This document shows positions 25,428 through 33,295 of a stretch of 64,000 nucleotides of DNA, one piece after another (positions within the stretch are counted from its first letter, which is position 1; each line of letters begins with the position of its first letter). A program made the position numbers and the translations under genes. The notes beneath the pieces were generated by a model. The model was not told where the DNA came from, searched no databases, and worked only from the letters and a program-made list of their open reading frames with translations. Source of the DNA: Collinsella aerofaciens (GTDB lineage Bacteria; Actinomycetota; Coriobacteriia; Coriobacteriales; Coriobacteriaceae); NCBI RefSeq assembly GCF_002736145.1, contig NZ_CP024160.1, positions 682,001 through 746,000 on the forward strand, written 5' to 3'.

Positions 25428-26366
25428 TTATCCACGGAGAAACGCGTATGCGCTCGTTGCCGCTATGGCTCCGTCCGAAACAGCGGTCACAACCTGGCGT
25501 AAACGTTTGGAACGGATATCGCCAGCGGCAAATAGACCTGGCGTGCGGGTCGCCATGGATTCATCAGTCAGAATGCCGCCATCAGGCGCCAGATCGACTA
25601 GATGCTCAACAAGCTCGGTATGGGGCTGCGTTCCGGTAAAGACAAAGATGCCAAACGAGCCGGGCTCAAATGACTCAGTATGAGTCTCGCCGGATGCATT
25701 GTCCTTAAAGGTAATCGTCGTTGGCATGGCTTCGCCCGATAGCTCCACAATACTAGTTTGGTACCTAACTGTAATATTGTCCTTTGCGAGTACTTTCTGA
25801 ACAACACCATCGGGCGCACGGAACTGGTCGCGGCGCAGCACGATGGTCACACTGCTGGCAATGTCGGACAGGAACAGCGCCTCTTCGCATGCCGAATTGC
25901 CACCACCGATTACAAAGACCTGTTTTCCGCGGAAAAACATGCCGTCACATGTTGCGCAATATGAAACGCCACGACCGCGATACGTATCCTCGCCAGCGAA
26001 ACCTGCCGGACGCGGCGTGGCACCCATGCAAGCGATAACGCTCGAGGCCAGCGTATCGCCCATATCGTGATGCACCGTAAACAACGCTGCATCGGCATCG
26101 TAATCGATACCCGTAACCATGCTCCATGTAACCTGTGCTCCCAGGCCCTCTGCATGCTGCTGAAAACGCTCGCCGAGTTCAGCGCCACTCAGGAGCGGGA
26201 AACCCGGATAGTTCTCGACCTCATTGGTTGTGGCGATCTGCCCTCCCGACATGCCCTGCTCAATCACGGTCGTCGTCAGGTTGGCACGCGCAGCATAAAT
26301 GGCGGCAGCATAGCCCGCGGGGCCGCCACCGATAATCGCAACATCGATCGGCTTATCGGTAGTCAT
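25428..26366 (-). CDS. trxB: Thioredoxin-disulfide reductase
   Basis: NADPH-dependent FAD enzyme that reduces thioredoxin in the cytosol. The FAD motif IIGGGPAGYAAAIYAARA is at residues 11-28, the redox pair CATC at 137-140 and the NADPH motif VIGGGNSACEEAL just after. The C-terminal FAD segment is GLFAAGDIRSKRLRQ. ATG 26366 is set by GAAAGGA 7-8 nt upstream; a longer frame is rejected. Length is 312 residues. It is divergent from the glycosyltransferase gene. Confidence 0.95.
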   Translation of the reverse strand: MTTDKPIDVAIIGGGPAGYAAAIYAARANLTTTVIEQGMSGGQIATTNEVENYPGFPLLSGAELGERFQQHAEGLGAQVTWSMVTGIDYDADAALFTVHHDMGDTLASSVIACMGATPRPAGFAGEDTYRGRGVSYCATCDGMFFRGKQVFVIGGGNSACEEALFLSDIASSVTIVLRRDQFRAPDGVVQKVLAKDNITVRYQTSIVELSGEAMPTTITFKDNASGETHTESFEPGSFGIFVFTGTQPHTELVEHLVDLAPDGGILTDESMATRTPGLFAAGDIRSKRLRQVVTAVSDGAIAATSAYAFLRG

Positions 26367-26484
26367 GAAGCGTCCTTTCGTCGAAACGTTGTCGTTCTTT
26401 GCGCTCATACCCAAATTTACGTGAACGTGACACTCATGCACTACAATGATAAATCCGTATTACAAAGCTGAAGGGGAGTTATCG

Positions 26485-27786
26485 ATGGACCAGGCGCAGA
26501 CGAGTGACGACGCTCCCCTGCTCACGCACAGCACTCCCCAATCGGAGCAAACCACGCTCCTGGCTCAGCAAAAACCTCTCGTGACCATCGTGCACGCCTC
26601 CGTTGGCTCGGGCCACAAGGCCGCCGCAAATGCGATTGCGCAGGCATTCGACCTCATCCGCGGCACCAATGGCATCCCCGAGGATATTGAGATTGAAGTG
26701 CTCGATATCCTTGATTTTGGACGTATTAAATTCGACGGCAATAAGACCGCGGCTTCTTTTACGGGAGCCACGCGCCCCATTTACGACCTGACCTGGCGAT
26801 ATACGCTTACGGGACATCTTCTCTGGGGTGGCGGCACGGCATGGTCACGTATTATGTTCCCTGCCTTCAACGAATATGTCCGCACCCGCAGGCCCATGGC
26901 CGTGGTCGCAACACACATTACGGCAGCCAATGTTGCCGTGGGCGCCCGCGTAATTACGGGTATCGATTATCCGGTCATCTGCGTACCGACCGACTACGAA
27001 GTCGAGGGATGGTGGCCCCACAAGGACACCGATTTATTCTGTGTTGCCAACGAATTTATGGCCGAAACGCTCCGCCCCCGTAAGGTCCCCGAAGCAAAGA
27101 TTCGCATTACAGGCATCCCCATTCGCGCCGGGTTTGACACGGATTACAGTCGCAAGGAAGAACTTCAGAAGTTCAACCTCCCCGTCGACAAGACCATTGT
27201 GCTGGTAATGGCCGGCGCCAGTTTACCTCAACCGTACGTTCGCTTTCGCGCGGAGATGGACCGCACCCTCCCCTTCCTGCGCAGCTTTGAGGACATGCAC
27301 TTTATCTTTTTGCCGGGCAAGGATGAGGAATACGCCACCCGCCTCAAGACGCTCTTCGACGCCATGAAGCTCGAAAACGTCACGGTTCTGGACTACGTGG
27401 ACGACATGGCGGCCCTCATGCACGGCTGCGACCTCGCAATCCTCAAATCGGGCGGACTCACCGTTACTGAGTGCCTGTGCGCGCATCTGCCGATGATTCT
27501 GCTGGGCAAGTCCTATGGCCAGGAAAAGGCCAACACTACCATGCTCACCGGCATGGGCGCCAGCATGCATGTCACCACCGCACGAGAGCTCATCGTGACG
27601 TTGCGTCATCTCCACGATCATCCCGAGTCGCTCAAGGCACTGCTCATCAACGGCGAAGTGCTGCGCCGTCCACGCGCAGCCGAGGACATCGCCATCGCTA
27701 CCATGGAGCTCGTAGGCAAACCCCAAAAGCGCAAACGAGCCTTCTGCCGCTTCTACTGGGGCGGCAAACCCGCGCATATCCGCTAG
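26485..27786 (+). CDS. Diacylglycerol glycosyltransferase, MGDG synthase/UgtP-like
   Basis: A 433-residue GT28-type enzyme likely to add sugar to diacylglycerol for glycolipids or a lipoteichoic acid anchor. The N-terminal MGDG-synthase motif HASVGSGHKAAANAIAQAF is at about residue 36. The C-terminal nucleotide-sugar site includes ILKSGGLTVTECL. No signal peptide is present; it should act at the inner face of the membrane. ATG 26485 with AAGGGGAG upstream is preferred. A large hairpin repeat starts 10 bp after its stop. The sugar donor cannot be told from sequence. Confidence 0.85.
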   Translation: MDQAQTSDDAPLLTHSTPQSEQTTLLAQQKPLVTIVHASVGSGHKAAANAIAQAFDLIRGTNGIPEDIEIEVLDILDFGRIKFDGNKTAASFTGATRPIYDLTWRYTLTGHLLWGGGTAWSRIMFPAFNEYVRTRRPMAVVATHITAANVAVGARVITGIDYPVICVPTDYEVEGWWPHKDTDLFCVANEFMAETLRPRKVPEAKIRITGIPIRAGFDTDYSRKEELQKFNLPVDKTIVLVMAGASLPQPYVRFRAEMDRTLPFLRSFEDMHFIFLPGKDEEYATRLKTLFDAMKLENVTVLDYVDDMAALMHGCDLAILKSGGLTVTECLCAHLPMILLGKSYGQEKANTTMLTGMGASMHVTTARELIVTLRHLHDHPESLKALLINGEVLRRPRAAEDIAIATMELVGKPQKRKRAFCRFYWGGKPAHIR

Positions 27787-27796
27787 TCGAATGTCC

Positions 27797-27900
27797 GCCG
27801 CTCTGCCGGAGCCGCCCTTATATCATTCCATGCTCAAACATTCTCGCTTCGCTGCGAAACTGCGCGTGGAACGATATAAGGGCGGCTCCGGCAGAGCGGC
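27797..27900 (+). repeat. Hairpin element A: 34-bp arms, conserved loop
   Basis: Arms 27797-27830 and 27867-27900 pair at 33 of 34 positions, closing a 36-nt loop (27831-27866) that starts TGCTCAAACATTCTCGC and ends ACTGCGCG. The inner 11 bp (ATATCATTCCA side) and the loop match element B, while the outer 22 bp do not. It begins 10 bp after a stop codon and lacks a convincing T tract. Confidence 0.85.
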
Positions 27901-27977
27901 TGCGTTTACTTACTAGCAGCTACTTCGGTATCCCCTCCATTAGAACCTGCAAAGGTAAAACAGGAAAATATAAATAC

Positions 27978-28026
27978 AGTAAGCCGATTCGACAAAGGGA
28001 CAGCCCCTTTGTCGAATCGGCTTACT
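27978..28026. repeat. Perfect 22-bp hairpin
   Basis: 27978-27999 and 28005-28026 are exact reverse complements around the 5-nt loop acagc. The inner part reads GACAAAGGG/CCCTTTGTC. The plus strand continues AGAAAAG and the minus strand TGTATTTATA, so termination of minus-strand transcripts from dut is conceivable. Confidence 0.85.
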
Positions 28027-28059
28027 AGAAAAGTAAATATTGTTTCAAGCGAGTAGCCA

Positions 28060-28162
28060 CCCGCCCGCCTCTCTCACATATCGTTCCACGCGCAGTTTCG
28101 CAGCGAGCGAAGCGAAGCGAGAATGTTTGAGCATGGAATGATATGTGTGGGAGGCGGGCGGG
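28060..28162 (-). repeat. Hairpin element B: inverted relative of A with different arms
   Basis: Arms 28060-28088 and 28134-28162 pair at 26 of 29 positions, two of the three exceptions being G-T type. The 45-nt loop is the reverse complement of the A loop with an extra 9 nt of GCGAA-type repeat. Read on the minus strand it begins 16 bp after the dut stop, in the same sense relative to its gene as A. Confidence 0.85.
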
Positions 28163-28178
28163 AGGGATATGTGCGTCC

Positions 28179-28622
28179 CTAGGCGACGCCGCTGGAGCCG
28201 AAGCCTCCTTTGCCTCGGTCGGTTTCGTCTAGTTCTTCTACTTCTATGAGGTTGACCGTGGGGACTTCTTGGATGACGAGTTGGGCTATGCGGTCGCCTT
28301 TGTTGATTTGGATGTTGTTCGTGGGGTCTAGGTTGATGAGGATGACTTTGAGTTCTCCTCGGTAGTGGGCGTCGATGAGGCCCGGCGTGTTGACTATAGA
28401 CAGGCCCTGCTTGATAGCCAAGCCGCTGCGGGGCTGGACGAAGCCGGCGTAGCCGTCGGGCAGGGCGATGGCCAGCCCAGTAGAGACCAGACGGCGTTCG
28501 AAGGGCTTCAGGACGCAGTCCTCGTTGGAGCGCAGATCCAAGCCGGCATCGGTGGGATGGGCGTATTTGGGAAGCTCGACGGTGGGGTCGAGACGCTTTA
28601 TGTTGACGGTAATGTTGGACAT
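28179..28622 (-). CDS. dut: dUTP diphosphatase
   Basis: Hydrolyses dUTP to dUMP, keeping uracil out of DNA and feeding thymidylate synthesis. All five trimeric dUTPase motifs are seen: [37 protein letters not shown] and the C-terminal [10 protein letters not shown]. Length is 147 residues. nrdR lies 4 bp upstream, so the two are cotranscribed, a pairing that fits deoxynucleotide supply. Confidence 0.96.
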   Translation of the reverse strand: MSNITVNIKRLDPTVELPKYAHPTDAGLDLRSNEDCVLKPFERRLVSTGLAIALPDGYAGFVQPRSGLAIKQGLSIVNTPGLIDAHYRGELKVILINLDPTNNIQINKGDRIAQLVIQEVPTVNLIEVEELDETDRGKGGFGSSGVA

Positions 28623-28626
28623 GGAA

Positions 28627-29070
28627 TCACCTTAGCTTGTCGAGCTCTTGCAGAAACTCATCGACGTCTTTGAAATCGCGGTAGACCGAGGCAAAGCGGA
28701 TGTACGCCACCTTGTCGATCTTGGCCAAGCGCTTGAGCACCATGTCACCCAACTCATGGGACGTGACGGCCGTCAGCGTGCGAGAGCGCAGCTCGACCTC
28801 GATGTCGTCGATAATCTCATTGAGCTTCTTAGTGTCGATATCGCGCTTGATGGTGGCGCGCATCAAGCCGACGAGCAGCTTATTGCGATCGAACCGCTGC
28901 TTGGTTCCGTCTGACTTAATGACCTCGATTGGGTCTTCGCATCGCTCGAACGTTGTAAAGCGGTAGTTACACGAGCAACATTCGCGACGGCGCTTAATGG
29001 TGTTATTTGACTCCTGCATACGGGAATCAACGACGCGGGTATGTGCCTTGCCGCATTTGGGACAGCGCAT
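28627..29070 (-). CDS. nrdR: Transcriptional repressor NrdR
   Basis: Zinc-ribbon and ATP-cone repressor of ribonucleotide reductase operons. The N-terminal ribbon [10 protein letters not shown] with CCSCNYRF supplies four cysteines, and the ATP-cone begins at [17 protein letters not shown]. Length is 147 residues, standard. It precedes dut. No ribonucleotide reductase gene or evident NrdR-box pair was noticed in the window. GGAGG is present just upstream of the ATG. Confidence 0.96.
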   Translation of the reverse strand: MRCPKCGKAHTRVVDSRMQESNNTIKRRRECCSCNYRFTTFERCEDPIEVIKSDGTKQRFDRNKLLVGLMRATIKRDIDTKKLNEIIDDIEVELRSRTLTAVTSHELGDMVLKRLAKIDKVAYIRFASVYRDFKDVDEFLQELDKLR

Positions 29071-29121
29071 GGTACCTCCTCTTAAACGATAACAAGGGTA
29101 CCATGCGCAACGCGATAATGA

Positions 29122-29574
29122 TTACGAACGAGCAGGAACCTTAAGATGCGCACCGGCGGCGAGCGAACCATGCTCCAGATGATTGACGTTACGGATCATG
29201 TCGGAAGTCTCTTGCGTGGAAAGGCCTTCGATTGGATATTCCTCGGCAAGCGACCAAAGAGAATCGCCAGGCTGAACGCGAATGGTCTCGTATGTAACGT
29301 TGGAAACGGACTCGGCATACGCGGCGTGACGAGCGCTAAAGACCGACGTAGCGAGGACAAAGAAGAGCGTAAGCGCAACGGCGACGGCGACAATCGTCGG
29401 AACCTTCAGGGCAACGCGGGCCGGCGCGACTACAGTCTGCTGATTGTGAGCAGGCTTTACGGTCAAAGGCTGAATGCCGGAGCGGCCACCCTGAACAACC
29501 GTAAAAGTGGGTTCTGCAGGCGTCTCGAGCTTAAGGGCGAGGTTTCCCTGGACCATATTCGTTGCGTTCATCAT
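29122..29574 (-). CDS. LysM-domain membrane protein, probable SOS-induced division inhibitor (YneA-like)
   Basis: A 150-residue protein with a cytoplasmic N-terminus, one membrane span (about residues 58-80, TIVAVAVALTLFFVLATSVF) and an extracellular C-terminal LysM domain (YETIRVQPGDSLWSLAEEYP onward) that should bind peptidoglycan. It is divergent from lexA and its promoter carries SOS boxes, the same arrangement as yneA of Bacillus and divS of corynebacteria, which block septation during DNA damage. Sequence similarity is limited to the layout, so the role is inferred. Confidence 0.8.
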   Translation of the reverse strand: MMNATNMVQGNLALKLETPAEPTFTVVQGGRSGIQPLTVKPAHNQQTVVAPARVALKVPTIVAVAVALTLFFVLATSVFSARHAAYAESVSNVTYETIRVQPGDSLWSLAEEYPIEGLSTQETSDMIRNVNHLEHGSLAAGAHLKVPARS

Positions 29575-29642
29575 GTACTCCTCTCGCGTGTTTTGCTGAG
29601 AACAGTTTTATCAAGCCGCGCGGACAAAAATGTCTAGCGCGA

Positions 29643-29654
29643 GAACGAATGTTC
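29643..29654. promoter_or_regulatory. SOS box 1 (LexA operator)
   Basis: GAACGAATGTTC is a perfect GAAC-N4-GTTC palindrome of the Gram-positive LexA type, lying just downstream of the predicted LysM-gene -10 on the minus strand. Confidence 0.8.
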
Positions 29655-29660
29655 GGTTAT

Positions 29661-29689
29661 TATTATCTTCGAACAGTTGTTCCTGTCAA
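29661..29689 (-). promoter_or_regulatory. Predicted promoter of the LysM gene with SOS box in the spacer
   Basis: On the minus strand TTGACA (29689-29684) is followed after 17 bp by ATAATA (29666-29661), or TAATAA with 18 bp. SOS box 2 sits in the spacer, the same geometry as in the recA promoter. Confidence 0.7.
29671..29682. promoter_or_regulatory. SOS box 2 (LexA operator)
   Basis: CGAACAGTTGTTCC contains GAAC-N4-GTTC at 29671-29682, exactly 28 bp from box 1 and 28 bp from box 3. Confidence 0.85.
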
Positions 29690-29698
29690 GCAAAATTC

Positions 29699-29710
29699 GA
29701 ACATTTGTTT
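29699..29710. promoter_or_regulatory. SOS box 3 (LexA operator, one mismatch)
   Basis: CGAACATTTGTTTG has GAAC-N4-GTTT, one change from the consensus palindrome, 25 bp before the lexA ATG. Placed to block lexA transcription or initiation. Confidence 0.75.
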
Positions 29711-29734
29711 GACATGGGTAGAGAGGATGCCCTG

Positions 29735-30379
29735 ATGGCTCGCAAAATTACCAAGCGTCAGCAGCAAATTTACGACTTCATCAAGGAATATCAGCAGGAG
29801 AAGGGTTATCCGCCCAGCGTGCGCGAGATGGCTTCTGCCGTGGGCCTTTCCTCCCCCAGCACCGTGCACGCTCACCTCTCTGCCCTGGAGGCGCGCGGGC
29901 TACTCAAGCGCGATGCCACCAAACCGCGCGCCCTGGAACTCTTTAACGAGGATGGTTCCTCTGTCTCAATTTCTAAATCTGACGAGCCCACCGCACCTCG
30001 CGGAACGGTTTCGCTACCGCTCGTTGGTCGCGTCGCGGCTGGGATTCCCATTCTGGCCGAGCAGAATATCGAAGACACGTTTACTATCCCGACCGAAATC
30101 GCCACTGATCAGGGTTCCTTTATCCTTGAGGTACATGGGAGCTCAATGATCAATGTCGGCATCTTCAATGGAGATTACATCATCGTCCGTGAACAAAAGA
30201 GTGCCATGAACGGCGAAATTGTCGTGGCCATGATTGATGGTTCAGCGACCGTCAAGACGTTCTACAAGGAGCAGGGGCGTGTGCGCTTGCAGCCCGAGAA
30301 CGACACTATGGAGCCTATCTATGCAACGAATCCCGTTATCCTGGGCAAAGTCGTCGGCTTGATGCGCCGGTTCTCGTAA
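29735..30379 (+). CDS. lexA: SOS repressor LexA
   Basis: A 214-residue repressor of the DNA-damage regulon. The N-terminal winged helix begins TKRQQQIYDFIKEYQ and includes SSPSTVHAHLSALEARG. The self-cleavage Ala-Gly bond is in GRVAAGIP. The catalytic serine is in EVHGSSMINVG and the lysine in ATVKTFYKE. ATG 29735 follows GAGAGGA; earlier codons in the frame lie among the SOS boxes and are rejected. Its stop overlaps the next ATG (TAATG). Confidence 0.95.
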   Translation: MARKITKRQQQIYDFIKEYQQEKGYPPSVREMASAVGLSSPSTVHAHLSALEARGLLKRDATKPRALELFNEDGSSVSISKSDEPTAPRGTVSLPLVGRVAAGIPILAEQNIEDTFTIPTEIATDQGSFILEVHGSSMINVGIFNGDYIIVREQKSAMNGEIVVAMIDGSATVKTFYKEQGRVRLQPENDTMEPIYATNPVILGKVVGLMRRFS

Positions 30380-31083
30380 TGCAAAAACGCATAACCATCT
30401 TGGATACCGTCCGCGGGTTTACGATGATTTCTATGGCAGGTTTTCACGCTTGCTATGATCTCGCCTACCTGTACGGCTGGGATATGCCTTGGTTTACCCA
30501 GTCAGTCTTTCAAGACATCTGGCGCGCCAGCATCAGCTGGGTATTTTTGTTTATCGCGGGTTGGATGTGCACCCTTTCGCGCAACAATATCAAACGTGCC
30601 GCCAAATACGCCTTAGCAGCACTCGTCGTCTGGTTGGCAACAGCACTTGTCTCAGTCGACGATTCGGTTAATTTTGGCATCATCTACTGCATGGCCGCAT
30701 GCACAGGCATCGTGGCGTTGACCGATCCCGTCCTTAAGAAGATATCGGCGAGATGGATCATGCCCCTATGCCTTGTGTTGTTCGCCCTCACCTGGAGCAT
30801 CCCCAAAACGACCTACCCTGTCCCCTACCTGGCGTGGCTGGGATTTCCGAGCCCTGGGTTTGTCTCAGGTGATTACTACCCCATCATCCCGTTTATCTTT
30901 ATGTATCTTGCAGGATACTTCGCCGCACACATAGCGCAGGGAATCGATAAGACCGTCCCTAGCTGGGCCTACGCCAACCCTCTGCCGGCGCTCGCCAACC
31001 TTGGACGTCACGCACTCCCCTTTTATCTGCTGCATCAGCCCATCATTCTGGGCATTTTGGAGCTCGTCTACTCGGTGCGATAA
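30379..31083 (+). CDS. DUF1624 multipass membrane protein (putative acyltransferase-like)
   Basis: A 234-residue protein with about seven hydrophobic spans. The N-terminal motif RITILDTVRGFTMISMAGFHACYDLAYLYG and the C-terminal LGRHALPFYLLHQPIILG match the DUF1624 (heparan-alpha-glucosaminide acetyltransferase-like) family. Substrate is unknown. It is translationally coupled to lexA by a 1-bp overlap, so it is probably SOS-regulated along with it. The end overlaps the convergent hflX by 16 bp, leaving no room for a separate terminator. Confidence 0.78.
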   Translation: MQKRITILDTVRGFTMISMAGFHACYDLAYLYGWDMPWFTQSVFQDIWRASISWVFLFIAGWMCTLSRNNIKRAAKYALAALVVWLATALVSVDDSVNFGIIYCMAACTGIVALTDPVLKKISARWIMPLCLVLFALTWSIPKTTYPVPYLAWLGFPSPGFVSGDYYPIIPFIFMYLAGYFAAHIAQGIDKTVPSWAYANPLPALANLGRHALPFYLLHQPIILGILELVYSVR

Positions 31084-32357
31084 CGCTCGAGCCGCGGTGC
31101 AATACGAGCCGGCAACTTCGCCACAATGCGAACGCCGTCCTCGAGATATTCCTCGTGCAAAAGGGTTCCCTGCTCATGCACGAGTGTGATGAGCGCACCT
31201 TCACGATATGGAATGTCGGCTGAAAGCAGTACATCGGTGGCAGCAGCCTCGCGAGCAATGCGATCAACGAGATCGCCGAGCCCCTCGCCCGTTTGGGCCG
31301 AGAACAGAACGGCTTCGGGATAACGACGACGGAAACTCAATCGATCGACGCTATCGAGAAGATCGATTTTATTGAATACGGTCAGCGTTAAACGCTCTCC
31401 GGCGCCGATCTCATCAAGCACGCGTTCGACAGCCTCCAGCTGCCGCTCATAATCCTCGTCAGACGCATCTACGACTTTGAGAATTAGATCGGCACCCAAA
31501 ACCTCGGACAGCGTCGATTTAAAGGCATCGACCAGACCATGCGGCAGCTTTTGAATAAAGCCGACGGTATCGGTAATCGTCATGCCGCGACCGCCGGGCA
31601 GACGATACGAACGCGTCGTCGGGTCGAGCGTAGCAAACAGCTTATCCTGCGAAAGTACCGTAGATCCAGTCAGACGATTGAGCAACGTCGATTTACCGGC
31701 ATTGGTATAACCGGCTAACGCGACTCGAAACGCCGGTGACTCAATGCGACTCTTGGATTGAACATCGCGACGCTGTTCAACCTGCTTGAGCTCACGACGA
31801 AGCGCAGCGATCTTATTACGAATGAGGCGACGGTCGACCTCGAGCTGACTTTCGCCCTGACCAAAACGTGAGCCGATGCCGCCGCGCGTCTGCTCCTTGG
31901 CGAGATGGCTCCACATGCCACGCAGGCGAGGCAACAAATATTGAAGCTGTGCCAGCTGTACCTGCAGGCGTCCCTCACGCGTCTGAGCATGCAGGCCAAA
32001 GATATCCAGGATCAGTGCTGTACGATCGATAATCTTTACCGGCTCGCCCACGGCTTTCTCCAAATAGGATTGCTGCGAGGGGGTCAGGTCGTCGTCAAAA
32101 ATAACGACATCGGCATCCATGCGATGCACCAGGCCGCACAGCTCTTCAACCTTACCGGAACCGATAAACGATTTAGGATACGGCTTTACCAAACGCTGCG
32201 ACAAGCGTGCCACGCACTGGGCACCAGCTGTGTGGGCAAGACGCTCCAGCTCATCAAGCGAGCAATCGAGCGGCCATGCATTGTCGCGCCACTCAACACC
32301 AACTAAAATGGCACGCTCGGGCTCGGGTGCCGTGGGAACAAGGGGGAAACGGGCCAT
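31068..32357 (-). CDS. hflX: GTPase HflX
   Basis: Ribosome-associated GTPase that splits or rescues stalled 70S ribosomes under stress. The N-terminal HflX domain (KSFIGSGKVEEL, DDDLTPSQQ) and a helical segment precede the G domain with GYTNAGKSTLLN, DTVGFI and NKID. Length is 429 residues. ATG overlaps the miaA stop (TAATG). Order miaB-miaA-hflX recalls the miaA-hfq-hflX region of proteobacteria, but hfq is absent. Confidence 0.94.
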   Translation of the reverse strand: MARFPLVPTAPEPERAILVGVEWRDNAWPLDCSLDELERLAHTAGAQCVARLSQRLVKPYPKSFIGSGKVEELCGLVHRMDADVVIFDDDLTPSQQSYLEKAVGEPVKIIDRTALILDIFGLHAQTREGRLQVQLAQLQYLLPRLRGMWSHLAKEQTRGGIGSRFGQGESQLEVDRRLIRNKIAALRRELKQVEQRRDVQSKSRIESPAFRVALAGYTNAGKSTLLNRLTGSTVLSQDKLFATLDPTTRSYRLPGGRGMTITDTVGFIQKLPHGLVDAFKSTLSEVLGADLILKVVDASDEDYERQLEAVERVLDEIGAGERLTLTVFNKIDLLDSVDRLSFRRRYPEAVLFSAQTGEGLGDLVDRIAREAAATDVLLSADIPYREGALITLVHEQGTLLHEEYLEDGVRIVAKLPARIAPRLERYRTE

Positions 32358-33295
32358 TAGGCAGCCTCAATACGATGCACGATATCCTCAACGACCTCAT
32401 CGATCGTACATTCATCCATATCAAACCACACGATACGGTCATCGCGCTTAAACCACGAAAGCTGACGCTTGGCATAACGACGCGAACGCATCTTAATGAG
32501 TTCGCGAGCCTCATCCATGCTCATCACGCCATTGAAAGCATCAATGACCTCTTTATAACCAATTGCCTGCATCGACGTCAGGGCATCCCCCAAGCCCTGG
32601 TCCATAAGACCGCGGACCTCATCGACAAGACCCTGCTCAAACATCAGATCGACACGCAGATTAATGCGCTCGTAGAGCACCTCGCGATTACGCGTCAGAC
32701 CAAACCATAGGGCATGATAATGCTCGCGCGGAAAACTAAACTGACTTTTTTGCTGTGCATAGGAGATACCATCATCATGCATCTCGAGCGCACGAATCAC
32801 ACGGCGCACGTTATGGGGATGAATAACAGCAGCCGATTCTGGATCGCGCTCGGCAAGCAGGGCATGCAGTTCTTCCTCGCCAATACGCTCGGCAAGCTCC
32901 TGATAGCCCGCACGGCGATCGTCCTCAAGTTCACCCGAGGGAAAGTCCATCTCATCGAGGGCTGCCTTGAGATATAGCCCCGTACCTCCGCAAAAAACCG
33001 GCAGGCAACCCGAACCAAGGAGACGTTCAACATGCGCGCGAGCGTCAGCCTGATAAAGCGCAGCAGAATATGCCACACCCGGCTCTACAATGTCGACGAG
33101 ACGCAGCGGCGCCGTACACTCATCGGGCGCCATCTTTGCGGTACCGATGTCCATGCCGCGATAGATTTGCATCGCATCGCACGACAGCACTTCGGACGAA
33201 AGACGAGCTGCCAAACGGTCGGCAACATCACTCTTACCAACCGCCGTCGGACCGACGATCGCAACGGCGGAAAGACCTGCCCCGGGAGAAACCAT
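32357..33295 (-). CDS. miaA: tRNA dimethylallyltransferase
   Basis: Adds the isopentenyl group to A37 of tRNAs reading UNN codons; the product is the substrate of MiaB encoded immediately upstream. The P-loop GPTAVGKSDVA is at residues 14-24, SCDAMQIYRGMDIGTAK and FCGGTGLYLKAAL are diagnostic. Length is 312 residues. Both ends overlap neighbours by one base, so miaB, miaA and hflX form a coupled operon. Confidence 0.96.
   Translation of the reverse strand: MVSPGAGLSAVAIVGPTAVGKSDVADRLAARLSSEVLSCDAMQIYRGMDIGTAKMAPDECTAPLRLVDIVEPGVAYSAALYQADARAHVERLLGSGCLPVFCGGTGLYLKAALDEMDFPSGELEDDRRAGYQELAERIGEEELHALLAERDPESAAVIHPHNVRRVIRALEMHDDGISYAQQKSQFSFPREHYHALWFGLTRNREVLYERINLRVDLMFEQGLVDEVRGLMDQGLGDALTSMQAIGYKEVIDAFNGVMSMDEARELIKMRSRRYAKRQLSWFKRDDRIVWFDMDECTIDEVVEDIVHRIEAA

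Larger units (their letters stand above)
27787..28178. other. Gene-free stretch between two convergent genes, filled with hairpins
   Basis: No coding sequence is supported. Three foldable elements occupy it: hairpin A right after the glycosyltransferase gene, a perfect 22-bp hairpin in the middle, and hairpin B right after dut. A and B share a conserved core in opposite orientation. The linkers are A+T-richer than the flanks and include GTTTACTTACTAG and CTAGAAAAGTAAAT, which also pair partly. Confidence 0.7.
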
